From Ectothiorhodospiraceae bacterium 2226 (GTDB taxonomy: Bacteria; Pseudomonadota; Gammaproteobacteria; GCA-013348725): a stretch of DNA of 64,000 nucleotides. The translations under genes and the position numbers were made by a program. The stretch covers positions 1,166,501 to 1,230,500 of the forward strand of contig CP054689.1 of the NCBI GenBank assembly GCA_013348725.1, read 5' to 3'. This document shows positions 18,034 to 26,829 of the stretch, piece after piece. Within the stretch, counting starts at the first letter, position 1. Each line of letters begins with the position of its first letter. Below the pieces are notes generated by a model. The model was not told where the DNA came from, made no database searches, and saw only the letters and a program-made list of their open reading frames with translations.

Positions 18034-18191
18034 TCTCCCTGCAACGACAAGCCCACGCGCGGTCTATGCTGCCCATACGGCCGGCGCCGCCATGCCCCAT
18101 CGCTTGACGGTGCGCTCCGCCCGCAAGCGGTGCGTTCTGTTGTACCTCTTGCAGCGGCCGGCCACGCGAACGTCTAGCGATAGGAACCGGC

Positions 18192-19928
18192 ATGCTTAAC
18201 ACCCCAACACGCGGGACCCCCGCCACTGCGCAGGAGGCCCCGGCCCTCCTCGGGCTCACCAAGGTCCCTTCGGGGATCCCCGGCTTCGACGACATCACCG
18301 AAGGCGGTCTGCCACGCGGGCGCACCAGCCTGGTATGTGGTGCCGCCGGCTGTGGCAAGACGCTGTTCGGCATGCAGTTCCTGGTGCGCGGGGCGCTGGA
18401 TCATGACGAACCGGGGGTGTTCATCGCCTTCGAGGAGACCGAACAGGATCTGGTGCAGAACGTCGCCTCCTTGGGCTTCGACCTCAACGCCCTAGTGGAC
18501 GCGGGCAAGCTCGCGATGGACCACATCCGGGTGGAGCGCAACGAGATCGAGGAAAACGGCGAGTACAACCTGGAGGGGCTGTTCCTGCGCCTGGAACTGG
18601 CCATCCAGTCGGTGGGCGCCAAGCGGGTGGTGATCGATACGCTGGAGACGTTGTTCGGCGGTCTGGACAATTACGCCATCTTGCGCTCGGAGCTACGACG
18701 CCTGTTCCAGTGGCTGAAAGATCGCGGCGTGAGCGCCGTCATCACCGCCGAGCGGGGCGAGGGTACGCTTACCCGCCACGGGCTGGAGGAGTACGTCTCG
18801 GACTGCGTGATCCTGCTCGATCATCGCGTCTCGGAGCAGATCTCGACCCGGCGCCTGCGTGTGGTGAAGTACCGCGGCACCACCCACGGCACCAACGAAT
18901 ACCCCTTCCTGATCGACGAGGCCGGCATCACGGTGATGCCCATCACCGCCGCCGGCCTGCACCACGACGTGAGCGACGAGCGCGTCAGCAGCGGCGTGCC
19001 GCGCCTGGACACCATGTTGGGCGGCGAGGGCTATTACCGCGGCAGCACCGTGCTGGTGTCGGGGACGGCGGGCGCCGGCAAGAGCAGCCTGGCGGCGCAC
19101 TTCGCCGACGCCACCTGCGCCCGCGGCGAGCGCTGCATCTACTTCGCCTTCGAAGAATCCCCGCAGCAGATCAAGCGCAACATGCGCTCCATCGGCGTGG
19201 ACCTCGGCGCCCACGAGCAGGCCGGGTTGCTGCGCTTCGTGGCCGCCCGCCCGACCATGCACGGCTTGGAGACCCACCTCGCCGTCATGCACAAGCAAAT
19301 CCGCGACTTCCAGCCTACGGCGGTGGTGGTCGACCCGGTCGGCAACCTGATCGCGGCGGCGAATCAGGAGGAGGCGCACCTGATGGTGGTACGCCTGGTG
19401 GACTTTCTGAAGCTGCACGGCATCACGTCCGTGATGACCAGCCTGACCTCGGGCGGGGCGGCGGCCGAGGCCACCGAGATCGCCATCTCGTCCATCGTCG
19501 ACACCTGGCTGCTGGTCAAAAGCATCGAGGCGAGCGGTGAGCGCAATCGCGGCCTGTACATCCTCAAGTCGCGCGGCATGGCGCACTCGCACCAGGTACG
19601 TGAGTTCGTCATCACCTCGGAGGGTATCGATCTGGTCGATGTCTATATTGGTGCGGAGGGGGTGCTCACCGGCTCGGCGCGCGTACAGCAGGAGAATCGC
19701 GAGCGGGCGGCCGCGGTCCGACGAGCGCAGGAGATCGAGCGCAAGCAGCGCGAGCTCGAGCGTCAGCGCCATGCCATGGAGCACCAGATCGCGGCACTGC
19801 GTGCCGAGTTCGAGGCCCAGGAGGCCGAGATGGCGCGCATCATCGAACAGGAACAAGCGGTCGAAGAGCAGCTGCTTCAGGATCGCAGCGGCATCGCCAG
19901 CCGCCGCGGCGCGGATACTTCTGATTAA
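18192..19928 (+). CDS. kaiC: KaiC-family double-domain ATPase
   Basis: 578 residues with two RecA-like domains. Walker A motifs are CGAAGCGKT (49-57) and SGTAGAGKS (290-298), each followed by the paired catalytic glutamates FAFEE (81-82 and 321-322). In the second domain the stretch TEIAISSIVDT aligns with the phosphorylation loop of cyanobacterial KaiC: Ser431 is kept as Ser433 and Thr432 is replaced by Ser434, while Thr426 is kept as Thr428. A coiled-coil tail (about 500-565) replaces the short cyanobacterial C-terminus. It heads an operon with kaiB, a kaiB-like gene and a kinase; there is no kaiA. It is likely a phosphorylation-state switch or timer. Confidence 0.92.
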   Translation: MLNTPTRGTPATAQEAPALLGLTKVPSGIPGFDDITEGGLPRGRTSLVCGAAGCGKTLFGMQFLVRGALDHDEPGVFIAFEETEQDLVQNVASLGFDLNALVDAGKLAMDHIRVERNEIEENGEYNLEGLFLRLELAIQSVGAKRVVIDTLETLFGGLDNYAILRSELRRLFQWLKDRGVSAVITAERGEGTLTRHGLEEYVSDCVILLDHRVSEQISTRRLRVVKYRGTTHGTNEYPFLIDEAGITVMPITAAGLHHDVSDERVSSGVPRLDTMLGGEGYYRGSTVLVSGTAGAGKSSLAAHFADATCARGERCIYFAFEESPQQIKRNMRSIGVDLGAHEQAGLLRFVAARPTMHGLETHLAVMHKQIRDFQPTAVVVDPVGNLIAAANQEEAHLMVVRLVDFLKLHGITSVMTSLTSGGAAAEATEIAISSIVDTWLLVKSIEASGERNRGLYILKSRGMAHSHQVREFVITSEGIDLVDVYIGAEGVLTGSARVQQENRERAAAVRRAQEIERKQRELERQRHAMEHQIAALRAEFEAQEAEMARIIEQEQAVEEQLLQDRSGIASRRGADTSD

Positions 19929-19961
19929 CCGCCGGAACCGGCGCGAGGAGCAAGTACTCTC

Positions 19962-20279
19962 ATGACGGACGATCGGTCACCGCATAACGGCAGCGACGAT
20001 GTCTGGACCCTTCGATTGTACGTGGCGGGCGAGAACCAGAAGTCGCGCGCGGCGTTCACCAATCTTACGCGGCTGTGCGAGAAGCACCTGGGCACAGGCC
20101 GCTACGAGATCGAGGTCATCGATCTCATGAAGAACCCGCAGTTGGCCAAGGCGGACCAGATCCTGGCCATCCCCACCCTGGTGCGGCGTATCCCCGAACC
20201 CATGAAGCGCGTGATCGGCGACCTGTCCGATGCCGACCGCGCACTGATCGCCCTCGATCTTAGCGCGATCGAGGGGTGA
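19962..20279 (+). CDS. kaiB: KaiB-family protein
   Basis: 105 residues. LRLYVAGENQKSRAAFTNL at the start, IEVIDLMKNPQLAKADQILAIPTLVRR in the middle and KRVIGDLSDADRALIALDL at the end follow cyanobacterial KaiB closely, including the conserved GDLSD turn. KaiB is a thioredoxin-like fold that can switch fold and dock onto the CI ring of KaiC. A short extra N-terminal tail of about 14 residues is present. A GAGGAG lies upstream of the ATG, 33 bases after kaiC. Confidence 0.92.
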   Translation: MTDDRSPHNGSDDVWTLRLYVAGENQKSRAAFTNLTRLCEKHLGTGRYEIEVIDLMKNPQLAKADQILAIPTLVRRIPEPMKRVIGDLSDADRALIALDLSAIEG

Positions 20280-20282
20280 GCG

Positions 20283-20561
20283 ATGAAGGCGACGCAGGCC
20301 CCGGTAGCGCTCGAACTGTTCGTACGCGGCCAGTCTCCTCATTCGCGTGAGGCGATCCAGTTGGTGCGCCGGGTGTGCGAGACGCACATGCCGTTCGGCT
20401 ATTCGTTGGAGGTCATCGACATCGCCACGCAGCCGGAGCGGGTGCGCGCGGCCGGGGTGATGGCGGTGCCGACGCTGGTGCGCCGCCGTCCGGAACCGGT
20501 GCTCAGTACCGTGGGCCGGTTGGATGAGGCACGGGTTCTGGCCGGGCTCGGCCTGCAATGA
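20283..20561 (+). CDS. Second, divergent KaiB-like protein
   Basis: 92 residues. VALELFVRGQSPHSREAI, LEVIDIATQPERVRAAGVMAVPTLVRRRPEPV and a shortened C-terminus STVGRLDEARVLAGLGL show the KaiB thioredoxin-like half. The GDLSD turn and the basic docking residues seen in the first KaiB are lost, so it probably stays in one fold or binds another partner, such as the kinase that follows. It begins 3 bases after kaiB, and its last bases overlap the kinase gene as ATGA, so the two proteins are likely made together. Confidence 0.85.
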   Translation: MKATQAPVALELFVRGQSPHSREAIQLVRRVCETHMPFGYSLEVIDIATQPERVRAAGVMAVPTLVRRRPEPVLSTVGRLDEARVLAGLGLQ

Positions 20562-22207
20562 GGGCACCGGACGGGACAGCGAGCGTGGAGGAGCTGCGCC
20601 GCCGGTTGCGTGAGGCGGACGACACGCTGGATGCGCTTCGGCGCGGGGCGGTGGACGCGGTGGTGGTGGACGGCCCGCACGGCCAGCAGATCTACACCCT
20701 GGAAAGCGCGGACCAGCCGTTTCGCATATTCGTCGAGCGCATGCAGGAAGGCGCCATCACCCTGGACGCCGAGGGCACCCTTCTGTACTGCAACCCCTAC
20801 TTCGCACAACTGCTGCAGCGACCCGCCTCGCAGGTGATGGGCGCGCGGCTCGAGGCGTTCCTCACGGCCGACTCCCACGCGCCGTGTCGCGAAGCGATGC
20901 GGGCAGCCCCCACGCAGCCGAGCCGCGTCGAGTGCCGACTCGCGCCGCGTGCGGGCAAGGCGGTGCTGGTGGAGTTCGCCTTCAGTGTCCTGCCCTCGTC
21001 GGTGACCCTTATCGGGGCCGTGGTCACCGACCTCACGGCGCGCGAGGAGGCCAAGCGCCTCGAGGTGGAACGCAAGGCCGCCGAGGAGGCCAACACCGCA
21101 CGTGACCGCTTCCTCGCCATGATCAGCCACGAACTGCGCACGCCCTTGAATGCCATCACCGGCTGGGTGCAGGTGCTCGGTCTGCGCAAGGATCTGCCCG
21201 AGGCGGCCATGCGGGGGCTGGAGATCATCGAGCGCAGCGGCTGGGCGCAGGCCCAGCTGATCGACGACCTGCTCGACGTGTCGCGCATCCTTGCGGGCAA
21301 GCTACGCCTGGAGACGGCCCCGGTCGACCTGGCCGCGGTTGCCACCGCCGCCATCGCCTCGGCGCAGCCGCAGGCCGACGCCAAGGACATTCGCCTGGTG
21401 CCGCGCCTCGGCGACCACTCGGTAGTGGTGCAGGGCGACGTGGCGCGCCTGCGTCAGATCATCAGCAATCTGGTCGTGAACGCCATCAAATACACGCCCG
21501 AGGGCGGCGAGGTGAGCGTCGAGCTGCGCGAGGACGCGGACGCCGTCGAGGTCGAAGTGGCCGACAACGGCGTCGGCATCGCGCCGAACGACCTTCCGCG
21601 GATGTTCGGCCTGTTCGAGCAGGTCGAGACGGGGACGCGCCGCCGCGGCGGCGGCCTGGGGCTGGGGCTGGCCATCGTCAAGCAACTCGTGGAACTGCAC
21701 GGCGGCGAGGTGCGCCTGCTCAGCGACGGCGAGGGCCGCGGCACCACGGCGCGGGTGCGGCTACCACGGCCCGACAGCGAGGCACCAACGCGCGCTGAGC
21801 GGGAACGCGCTGCCACGGCGCATCTCGACGGCCTAAGGATACTGCTGGTCGAGGACGAGGATCAGGCCCGCGAGACGCTGGCGGAGTGGCTGCGCGGCGC
21901 GCACGCGCGGGTCACGACCGCGGCCACCGCCGACGAGGCGCTACGGGCGGTACAGGGCGACACCTTCGACGTGCTGGTGAGCGACCTCGGCCTGCCCGAT
22001 GTGGACGGCCTGGTGCTCATCGAGCGCATTCGAGCCGCGGGGGTGGACGCGCGTGCGCTACCGGCGCTTGCCCTCACCGCCTATGCGGGCGCGGACTACC
22101 GGCGGCAGGTGCTGGAAGCGGGTTATCAGGCCCATCTGCCCAAGCCGGCGCGCTACGACGCGTTGTGCGGCGCGATTCTCGAACTGGGGAGAAAGGGGGC
22201 CGGATGA
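20558..22207 (+). CDS. PAS hybrid histidine kinase of the kai operon
   Basis: 549 residues, cytosolic. A short coiled coil (10-30) and PAS domain (about 50-165) precede HisKA with His191 in MISHELRTPLNAI, HATPase motifs NLVVNAIKYT, DNGVGIAP and GGGLGLGLAIVKQL, and a C-terminal receiver with DEDQ and the aspartate in VLVSDLGLPDVDG. The N-terminal EELRRRL...DALRRGAVDAVVV segment is a known lead-in of such kinases. Being the last gene of kaiC-kaiB-kaiB2, with an ATGA overlap, it is the likely output: KaiC or a KaiB form may set its activity, as KaiB does for SasA/CikA in cyanobacteria. Confidence 0.9.
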   Translation: MRAPDGTASVEELRRRLREADDTLDALRRGAVDAVVVDGPHGQQIYTLESADQPFRIFVERMQEGAITLDAEGTLLYCNPYFAQLLQRPASQVMGARLEAFLTADSHAPCREAMRAAPTQPSRVECRLAPRAGKAVLVEFAFSVLPSSVTLIGAVVTDLTAREEAKRLEVERKAAEEANTARDRFLAMISHELRTPLNAITGWVQVLGLRKDLPEAAMRGLEIIERSGWAQAQLIDDLLDVSRILAGKLRLETAPVDLAAVATAAIASAQPQADAKDIRLVPRLGDHSVVVQGDVARLRQIISNLVVNAIKYTPEGGEVSVELREDADAVEVEVADNGVGIAPNDLPRMFGLFEQVETGTRRRGGGLGLGLAIVKQLVELHGGEVRLLSDGEGRGTTARVRLPRPDSEAPTRAERERAATAHLDGLRILLVEDEDQARETLAEWLRGAHARVTTAATADEALRAVQGDTFDVLVSDLGLPDVDGLVLIERIRAAGVDARALPALALTAYAGADYRRQVLEAGYQAHLPKPARYDALCGAILELGRKGAG

Positions 22208-22290
22208 GCGGCGTCGGCCCCGCCGATGAACCGGCGCCGCGCGCGGCGCAACGGGCGACGCGCCCGGCCCTCTAGCGACGCCCTGCGGCG

Positions 22291-22737
22291 TCAATGGTGG
22301 TGCGGCAACTGATTCTCGATCAGCCAGTAGAAGCCGGCACGACCGACCACCTCGGCGAACGCGCCGAACTCCACCGGCTTGACGAGATAGCTGTTGGCGC
22401 CGAGCCGATAGGCCTCCTCCAGATCCCGATCCTCGGCCGACGAGGTCAGCACAACCGTCGGCACGCATTTGGTTCGCTCGTCCGCCTTCAGTCGCGCCAG
22501 CAGCTCCAGCCCGGTCACCTTCGGCAGCTTGAGGTCGAGCAACACCAGCACCAGCTTGCCGCGCGGCTTGTGCGCGTAGGGGCCCGTGCCGAACACATAA
22601 TCCAGGGCCTCGGCACCGTCGCGCATCCACACGATGTCGTTGGCGAGGTTGTGCTTGCGCAGCGCGCGCAGCGTCAACTCGCCGTCGTTCGGGTTGTCTT
22701 CCACCAGCAGTACTTCGATACGGCCGCTATCGGGCAT
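22291..22737 (-). CDS. Single-domain response regulator (Rcp1-like)
   Basis: 148 residues, receiver only. VLLVEDNPNDGELTLRAL, the aspartate in VLVLLDLKLPKVTG, TSSAED and a conserved lysine in YLVKPVEF are visible. The C-terminus ends in a run of histidines. This Rcp1-like type pairs with phytochrome-type kinases whose HisKA resembles the one encoded just upstream. The start lies inside the kinase end (11-base overlap). With no output domain it probably acts by protein binding or as a phosphate shuttle. It ends in a small hairpin shared with the converging kai kinase. Confidence 0.88.
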   Translation of the reverse strand: MPDSGRIEVLLVEDNPNDGELTLRALRKHNLANDIVWMRDGAEALDYVFGTGPYAHKPRGKLVLVLLDLKLPKVTGLELLARLKADERTKCVPTVVLTSSAEDRDLEEAYRLGANSYLVKPVEFGAFAEVVGRAGFYWLIENQLPHHH

Positions 22738-24268
22738 CGTCCTCGGCTCCCGTCGGTAAGGCGAAATAGAAGGTCGCGCCCTCGTCGAGCGCTGCTTGGG
22801 CCCAGACGCGACCGCCGTGGCGCACGACGATGCGCTTCACCATGGCGAGCCCCACGCCGGTCCCCGCGAACTCGTCGGGGCGGTGCAGGCGCTGGAACAC
22901 GCCGAACAGCTTGTTCGCATATTGCATATCGAACCCCACCCCATTATCGCTCACAGCGTAGACGGTCTCCCCCTCGGCCTCCTCGGCCCAGATCCGCACC
23001 CGCGGCCGGGGGTTGTGGCCGCTGAACTTCACCGCGTTGCTGATCAGGTTGACCCAGACCTGGCGCAGCAACGCGCGATCGCAGCGCACCGGTGGCAGGT
23101 CGCCCACCTCGATCGGCGGCAGAGTCTCGCCCGGCACGTTGGCCATTTCCTCGATCACCTCGGCCACCAGATCCTGCATGTCCGTCAAACTGGTGCTGAC
23201 CGCGGCGCGGCCGAGGCGCGAGAAGGCCAGCAGATCGTCGATCAGCTGCCCCATGTTACGACAGTTGTCGCGCACCACCTTGATCAGCCGCCCCGCCTCC
23301 GCGTCGAGCTGCGGGCCGTATTCGTCGGCCAGGATGCGCGAGAAGCCATCGATGGCGCGCAGCGGCGAGCGCAGGTCGTGCGACACCGAGTAACTGAAAC
23401 CTTCGAGCTCCGCGTTGGCTGCCTCCAGCTGCGCCGTGCGCGCCGCCACGCGCTGCTCGAGCTCGGCATTCAGGGCACGCACCGCGGCCTCGGCGCGGCG
23501 ACGTTCGGCGATCTCGCGCTCGAGTTCCTGGTGGCGCTGTTCGAGCTCGCCGTAGGCGCGGCGCAGGGCATCGTCCTGATCGTGGATCTGCGCGAGCATC
23601 TGATTGAGCGCGTCGGTCAGCAGCCCGATCTCGTCCGAGGCGTGCTTGCGCGCCCGTAGGGTGTAGTCCTGGCGCTCGGTCACCGCACGGGCGACGCCCG
23701 CGAGGTCCAATACCGGCCGCGAAATGGCGCGCTGGAACACCATCGCCAGGAGAAGGCTCAGCAGCAGCACGCTGGCGAACAGACCCGCGACGATCAGGGC
23801 GTAACGGCGCAGCAGTTCGTCCAGCGGCGAGACGTCGGCGCGCAGGTACACCGTGCCGACGCGCTCGGTGCCGTGACCGATGTCGTGATAAAGCTCGAGC
23901 GCACCATCGACGAAGCGCTGGCGGGGACCGTCCGGATTGGCCGGGATCGGCGACTCTCGACGGCGCTGGTAGGTGGCGAACAGTTCACCGTCGGCGGTGT
24001 ACAGCGCGCCGCTGATGACGATGGAACGCGCCGACAGCGCCTGCAGATTCTCGGTGGCGGCGTCGGCGTCGGCGAACTGCAGCGCCGCGCGCGAGTTCAC
24101 GCCGATCAGCTGTGCGATCCCGCGCAGGTCGGCGGCCATACGATCGCGCGCGGTGCTCGCCTCGTAGCCGATGATGGTCATCGCCGCAGCGACCAAGGTG
24201 AGGCTGCTCACCAGCAGGATGATGCCGGTGAGTTTGAGGCGGATGGGCAGGTCCCGGAGTCTCGGCAT
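22727..24268 (-). CDS. Membrane histidine kinase with CHASE8-like periplasmic domain
   Basis: 513 residues. Transmembrane helices at about 8-30 and 155-178 enclose a periplasmic CHASE8-type domain with ARDRMAADLRGIAQLIGVNSRAALQF, the domain also found in the cyclase YfiN. A HAMP domain and coiled coil follow (180-285). HisKA has FSYSVSHDLRSPLRAIDGF, and the HATPase has DNGVGFDMQYANKLFGVFQRLH and GTGVGLAMVKRIV, the phytochrome-kinase type. The ATG overlaps the upstream yfiR stop as TGATG. In known systems YfiR represses a CHASE8 diguanylate cyclase; here the same input domain drives a kinase and the adjacent receiver. Confidence 0.9.
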   Translation of the reverse strand: MPRLRDLPIRLKLTGIILLVSSLTLVAAAMTIIGYEASTARDRMAADLRGIAQLIGVNSRAALQFADADAATENLQALSARSIVISGALYTADGELFATYQRRRESPIPANPDGPRQRFVDGALELYHDIGHGTERVGTVYLRADVSPLDELLRRYALIVAGLFASVLLLSLLLAMVFQRAISRPVLDLAGVARAVTERQDYTLRARKHASDEIGLLTDALNQMLAQIHDQDDALRRAYGELEQRHQELEREIAERRRAEAAVRALNAELEQRVAARTAQLEAANAELEGFSYSVSHDLRSPLRAIDGFSRILADEYGPQLDAEAGRLIKVVRDNCRNMGQLIDDLLAFSRLGRAAVSTSLTDMQDLVAEVIEEMANVPGETLPPIEVGDLPPVRCDRALLRQVWVNLISNAVKFSGHNPRPRVRIWAEEAEGETVYAVSDNGVGFDMQYANKLFGVFQRLHRPDEFAGTGVGLAMVKRIVVRHGGRVWAQAALDEGATFYFALPTGAEDDAR

Positions 24269-24816
24269 CACTGCACCACCCTGGCCAAGTCAAGCAGCCG
24301 CGAGCTGATGCGCAGTCCCGCGCGCTCGGCCGCGGTCTGATTGATGGTCAAGCGCACGCGGTCGTTCTCGACCCGGAAGGCAACCACGCCGCCCTCGGCC
24401 GCAAACGCCTCGTGGTCGCCCACCGTCAGCACCGGCCAGTCCTGCAGGCGCGCGAGATCGCGCTGCTCCGCCGCGCGCTGCGCATGGCGCACGAACACGA
24501 TGTGGCAGCTACGGGCCGCGTCGGCACTGCCGATCCGCTGCACCCGCACCGGACGCCCGTTGGCGCGGCGCACGGCGACCAGCTCATCCAGCATGGCGCC
24601 GAACGGATCTTCACCGAGCAGGCAAATACCCACGACCGGCGCGGACTCGGCGCGCGCATCGTGCGGCCACTCGACGTAATCGGTGAAATGCAGCAGGAAG
24701 GCGGCCTTGATCTCGTACTCCGAGGCTACCGACTGTGCCTGCGCGGCGCCGCTCACGCCCAGGGTCGCCAGCAGCATCACCCACGCGCACCCCGTGAGCC
24801 CGACGAACAAGCGCAT
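24268..24816 (-). CDS. YfiR-family periplasmic protein (DUF4154), copy 1
   Basis: 182 residues. A signal peptide ends near AAQAQS, then YEIKAAFLLHFTDYVEWP, the YfiR family opening. GICLLGEDPFG, SCHIVFVRHAQ, and the C-terminal GGVVAFRVENDRVRLTINQTAAERAGLRISSRLLDLARV are also typical. In Pseudomonas YfiR is a periplasmic inhibitor of a CHASE8 cyclase. Overlap with the CHASE8 kinase gene downstream makes that kinase the likely partner. A GTG three codons upstream (24825) is an alternative start. The TonB receptor gene ends 9-18 bases upstream. Confidence 0.88.
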   Translation of the reverse strand: MRLFVGLTGCAWVMLLATLGVSGAAQAQSVASEYEIKAAFLLHFTDYVEWPHDARAESAPVVGICLLGEDPFGAMLDELVAVRRANGRPVRVQRIGSADAARSCHIVFVRHAQRAAEQRDLARLQDWPVLTVGDHEAFAAEGGVVAFRVENDRVRLTINQTAAERAGLRISSRLLDLARVVQ

Positions 24817-24834
24817 TGCCCGCACCCCGCCCCC

Positions 24835-26829
24835 TCAGAACCGCTGCTCGAGGCGCAGGTAGCCAGCGCGCTCGAACTCGATCTCGGGATCGAACTCGCT
24901 ATGCGGCGACCCGAGCAGGTTGCGTCCGACCAGGCTGAGGGAGAGGTCCGGCCGCGCCTGCCAGTTGATGCGCAGGTCGGCGGTGGTGTAGCTAGGCACG
25001 CCGCGCCCCGGCAGGGCATCGACATAGCGCAGTGCGCCGGCCAACTGCAGCCGCGGGCTGAGGTCAAAGCGCGGGCGCAGGCTGAGCTGGTGACGCGGGC
25101 TTGCGCCCTCGGCCGCCTCCGCCGTTGCGACCGTGCCGGGCTCGGCCTCGAGCTGCAGACGGAAGTAGGTATAGGCGAGATCGAACCCCAGGCGCGGGCT
25201 CGCCTGCCAGCGCGTCGCCAGCTCGAGCCCGTAGGACTCGCCTGCCATCGCGTTGTCGAGGCGCGAGGGCAGTACCGCGTGCGGCGGCGCGGGGTCGGTC
25301 TCGACGTAGGGCGCCTCGGCGCGCCAGGTAACGAGCTCGCGGTAGTCGTGATAGAAGACGGTCGCGTCCACGTGCAGGCTGCGCGTGGGCGAGACCCGGT
25401 AGCCGAGCTCGTAGGCCGTCAGGCGCTCGGCGTCCAGCGCGCGACTGCCGAGCAGCCGCGCCACCGTCGGCTCGTCGGGATCGCCCGGTTGGGTGAGGTT
25501 GATGATGACGTCGCGCTCACCGCGGCTCGGCACGCGCGACGCGCGCGACACGGCGCCCCACAGCGTCTGGTGCGGGGCCGGCGACCAAGCCAGGCGCACT
25601 GAGGGCTGCGGCTCGGCGCCCGTGTAATCGTGGTACTCGAGCTTGGCGCCCAGCGTCAGACTCAGCGTCTCGCGCAGCGCGATGGTGTCCTGTACGAACG
25701 CGCTGTAGACGTTGGTGCTGTCACGCGTGGGCTGGAAGTCGACCAGGTAGGTCGACTCGAAGCGGTCGCGGATATGGCGGTAACCCAGCCCCCACACCAG
25801 ATCGTGGCGATCGTCGAGGCGGTAGTGGTGCTGAAAATCGAGGTCGTAGGTGGCGACCTGCTCGCGGGTGAACAGCGGATGGGCCTCGTACCAATCGGCG
25901 TAGGCCTGCACCGTCACGTCGCCCCGCTCTCCCTGCGGACGGCTCCAGCGCCCGAGCAGGTGGCCGCCGCGGGTGGTCATATCGTGGCGGCGCGGGATCG
26001 GATCGGCGGGCGACTCGGGCGGAAAGATGCGGCTCACCTCACCGTCGTACGCCTCGCCCTGCAGGGTGTAGCGGTGCCGCTCCGGGGTGGTCCAGTCCGC
26101 GCGCGCGCCGACACGCCCCTGCGACCAGTCGTCCTCGGCGCTGCCGCCGGCCGCCAGACGGGCCGCGTCGGCGTCGCGGAACTTGGCGAACGCGCGATAG
26201 CTGCCGCGCTCGCCGAGCGCGTCGCCCCAGCGGGCGCCCGCGACCCGCTCCTCCGTGCCGCCGATCAGGCCCACGAAGCCGCCCTCGGTCTCCCGCGCGT
26301 CCTTGGTGATGATGTTGATGACGCCGTTCACGGCATTGGCGCCCCACTGCGTGGCGCCCGGCCCGCGGATGACCTCGATACGCTCGATGTCCTCCAACAG
26401 GGTGTCCTGGGCGCTCCAGTTCACGCCTCCGTGCACGGGCGTGTAGACGCTGCGGCCGTCGATCAGGACCAGCAGCTTGTTCGAGTACTCACCGGCAAAG
26501 CCACGCGCGCTGATGGACCAGCGGTTGCTGCCGATGCGCGCGACATGCAGCCCCGGGATGTCGCGCAGGAGTTCGGGAATGCTGGTCGCACCCGAGCGGC
26601 GGATGTCCTCCGCAGTCAACACGATGGCAGCGGCAGCACTGGTCGCCAGCGGCTCGGCACGGCGCGAGGCGGTGGTGACCTGCACCTCCGCGAGCTGCTC
26701 GATGCTCAGGTCGAGCAGGCGCGGGGCGGCAGCGACGCTCATCGGCATCAGCGACATCATCACGAGCGCCCGGGAGAGCGCCCGTGGCGATGGGGGCGCC
26801 GAGCGGCGGGCATGCTGGTGCATCATCAT
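24835..26829 (-). CDS. TonB-dependent outer-membrane receptor, copy 1
   Basis: 664 residues. A signal region is followed by LLDLSIEQLAEVQVTTASRRAEPL, a plug domain with RRSGATSIPELLRDIPGLHVARIGSNRWSISARGF and VIRGPGATQWGANAVNGVINIITK, then a long beta barrel ending in LEQRF, the C-terminal phenylalanine used for outer-membrane insertion. Three ATG codons in a row begin the gene; the first forms an ATGA overlap with the upstream yfiR stop. The plug type is the one that repeatedly neighbours yfiR-like genes. The ligand is unknown, and nothing points to a siderophore. Confidence 0.88.
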   Translation of the reverse strand: MMMHQHARRSAPPSPRALSRALVMMSLMPMSVAAAPRLLDLSIEQLAEVQVTTASRRAEPLATSAAAAIVLTAEDIRRSGATSIPELLRDIPGLHVARIGSNRWSISARGFAGEYSNKLLVLIDGRSVYTPVHGGVNWSAQDTLLEDIERIEVIRGPGATQWGANAVNGVINIITKDARETEGGFVGLIGGTEERVAGARWGDALGERGSYRAFAKFRDADAARLAAGGSAEDDWSQGRVGARADWTTPERHRYTLQGEAYDGEVSRIFPPESPADPIPRRHDMTTRGGHLLGRWSRPQGERGDVTVQAYADWYEAHPLFTREQVATYDLDFQHHYRLDDRHDLVWGLGYRHIRDRFESTYLVDFQPTRDSTNVYSAFVQDTIALRETLSLTLGAKLEYHDYTGAEPQPSVRLAWSPAPHQTLWGAVSRASRVPSRGERDVIINLTQPGDPDEPTVARLLGSRALDAERLTAYELGYRVSPTRSLHVDATVFYHDYRELVTWRAEAPYVETDPAPPHAVLPSRLDNAMAGESYGLELATRWQASPRLGFDLAYTYFRLQLEAEPGTVATAEAAEGASPRHQLSLRPRFDLSPRLQLAGALRYVDALPGRGVPSYTTADLRINWQARPDLSLSLVGRNLLGSPHSEFDPEIEFERAGYLRLEQRF

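Noticed and set aside
22727-24268. CHASE8 protein as a diguanylate cyclase like YfiN
   Set aside because: No GGDEF domain is present; HisKA and HATPase motifs are complete.
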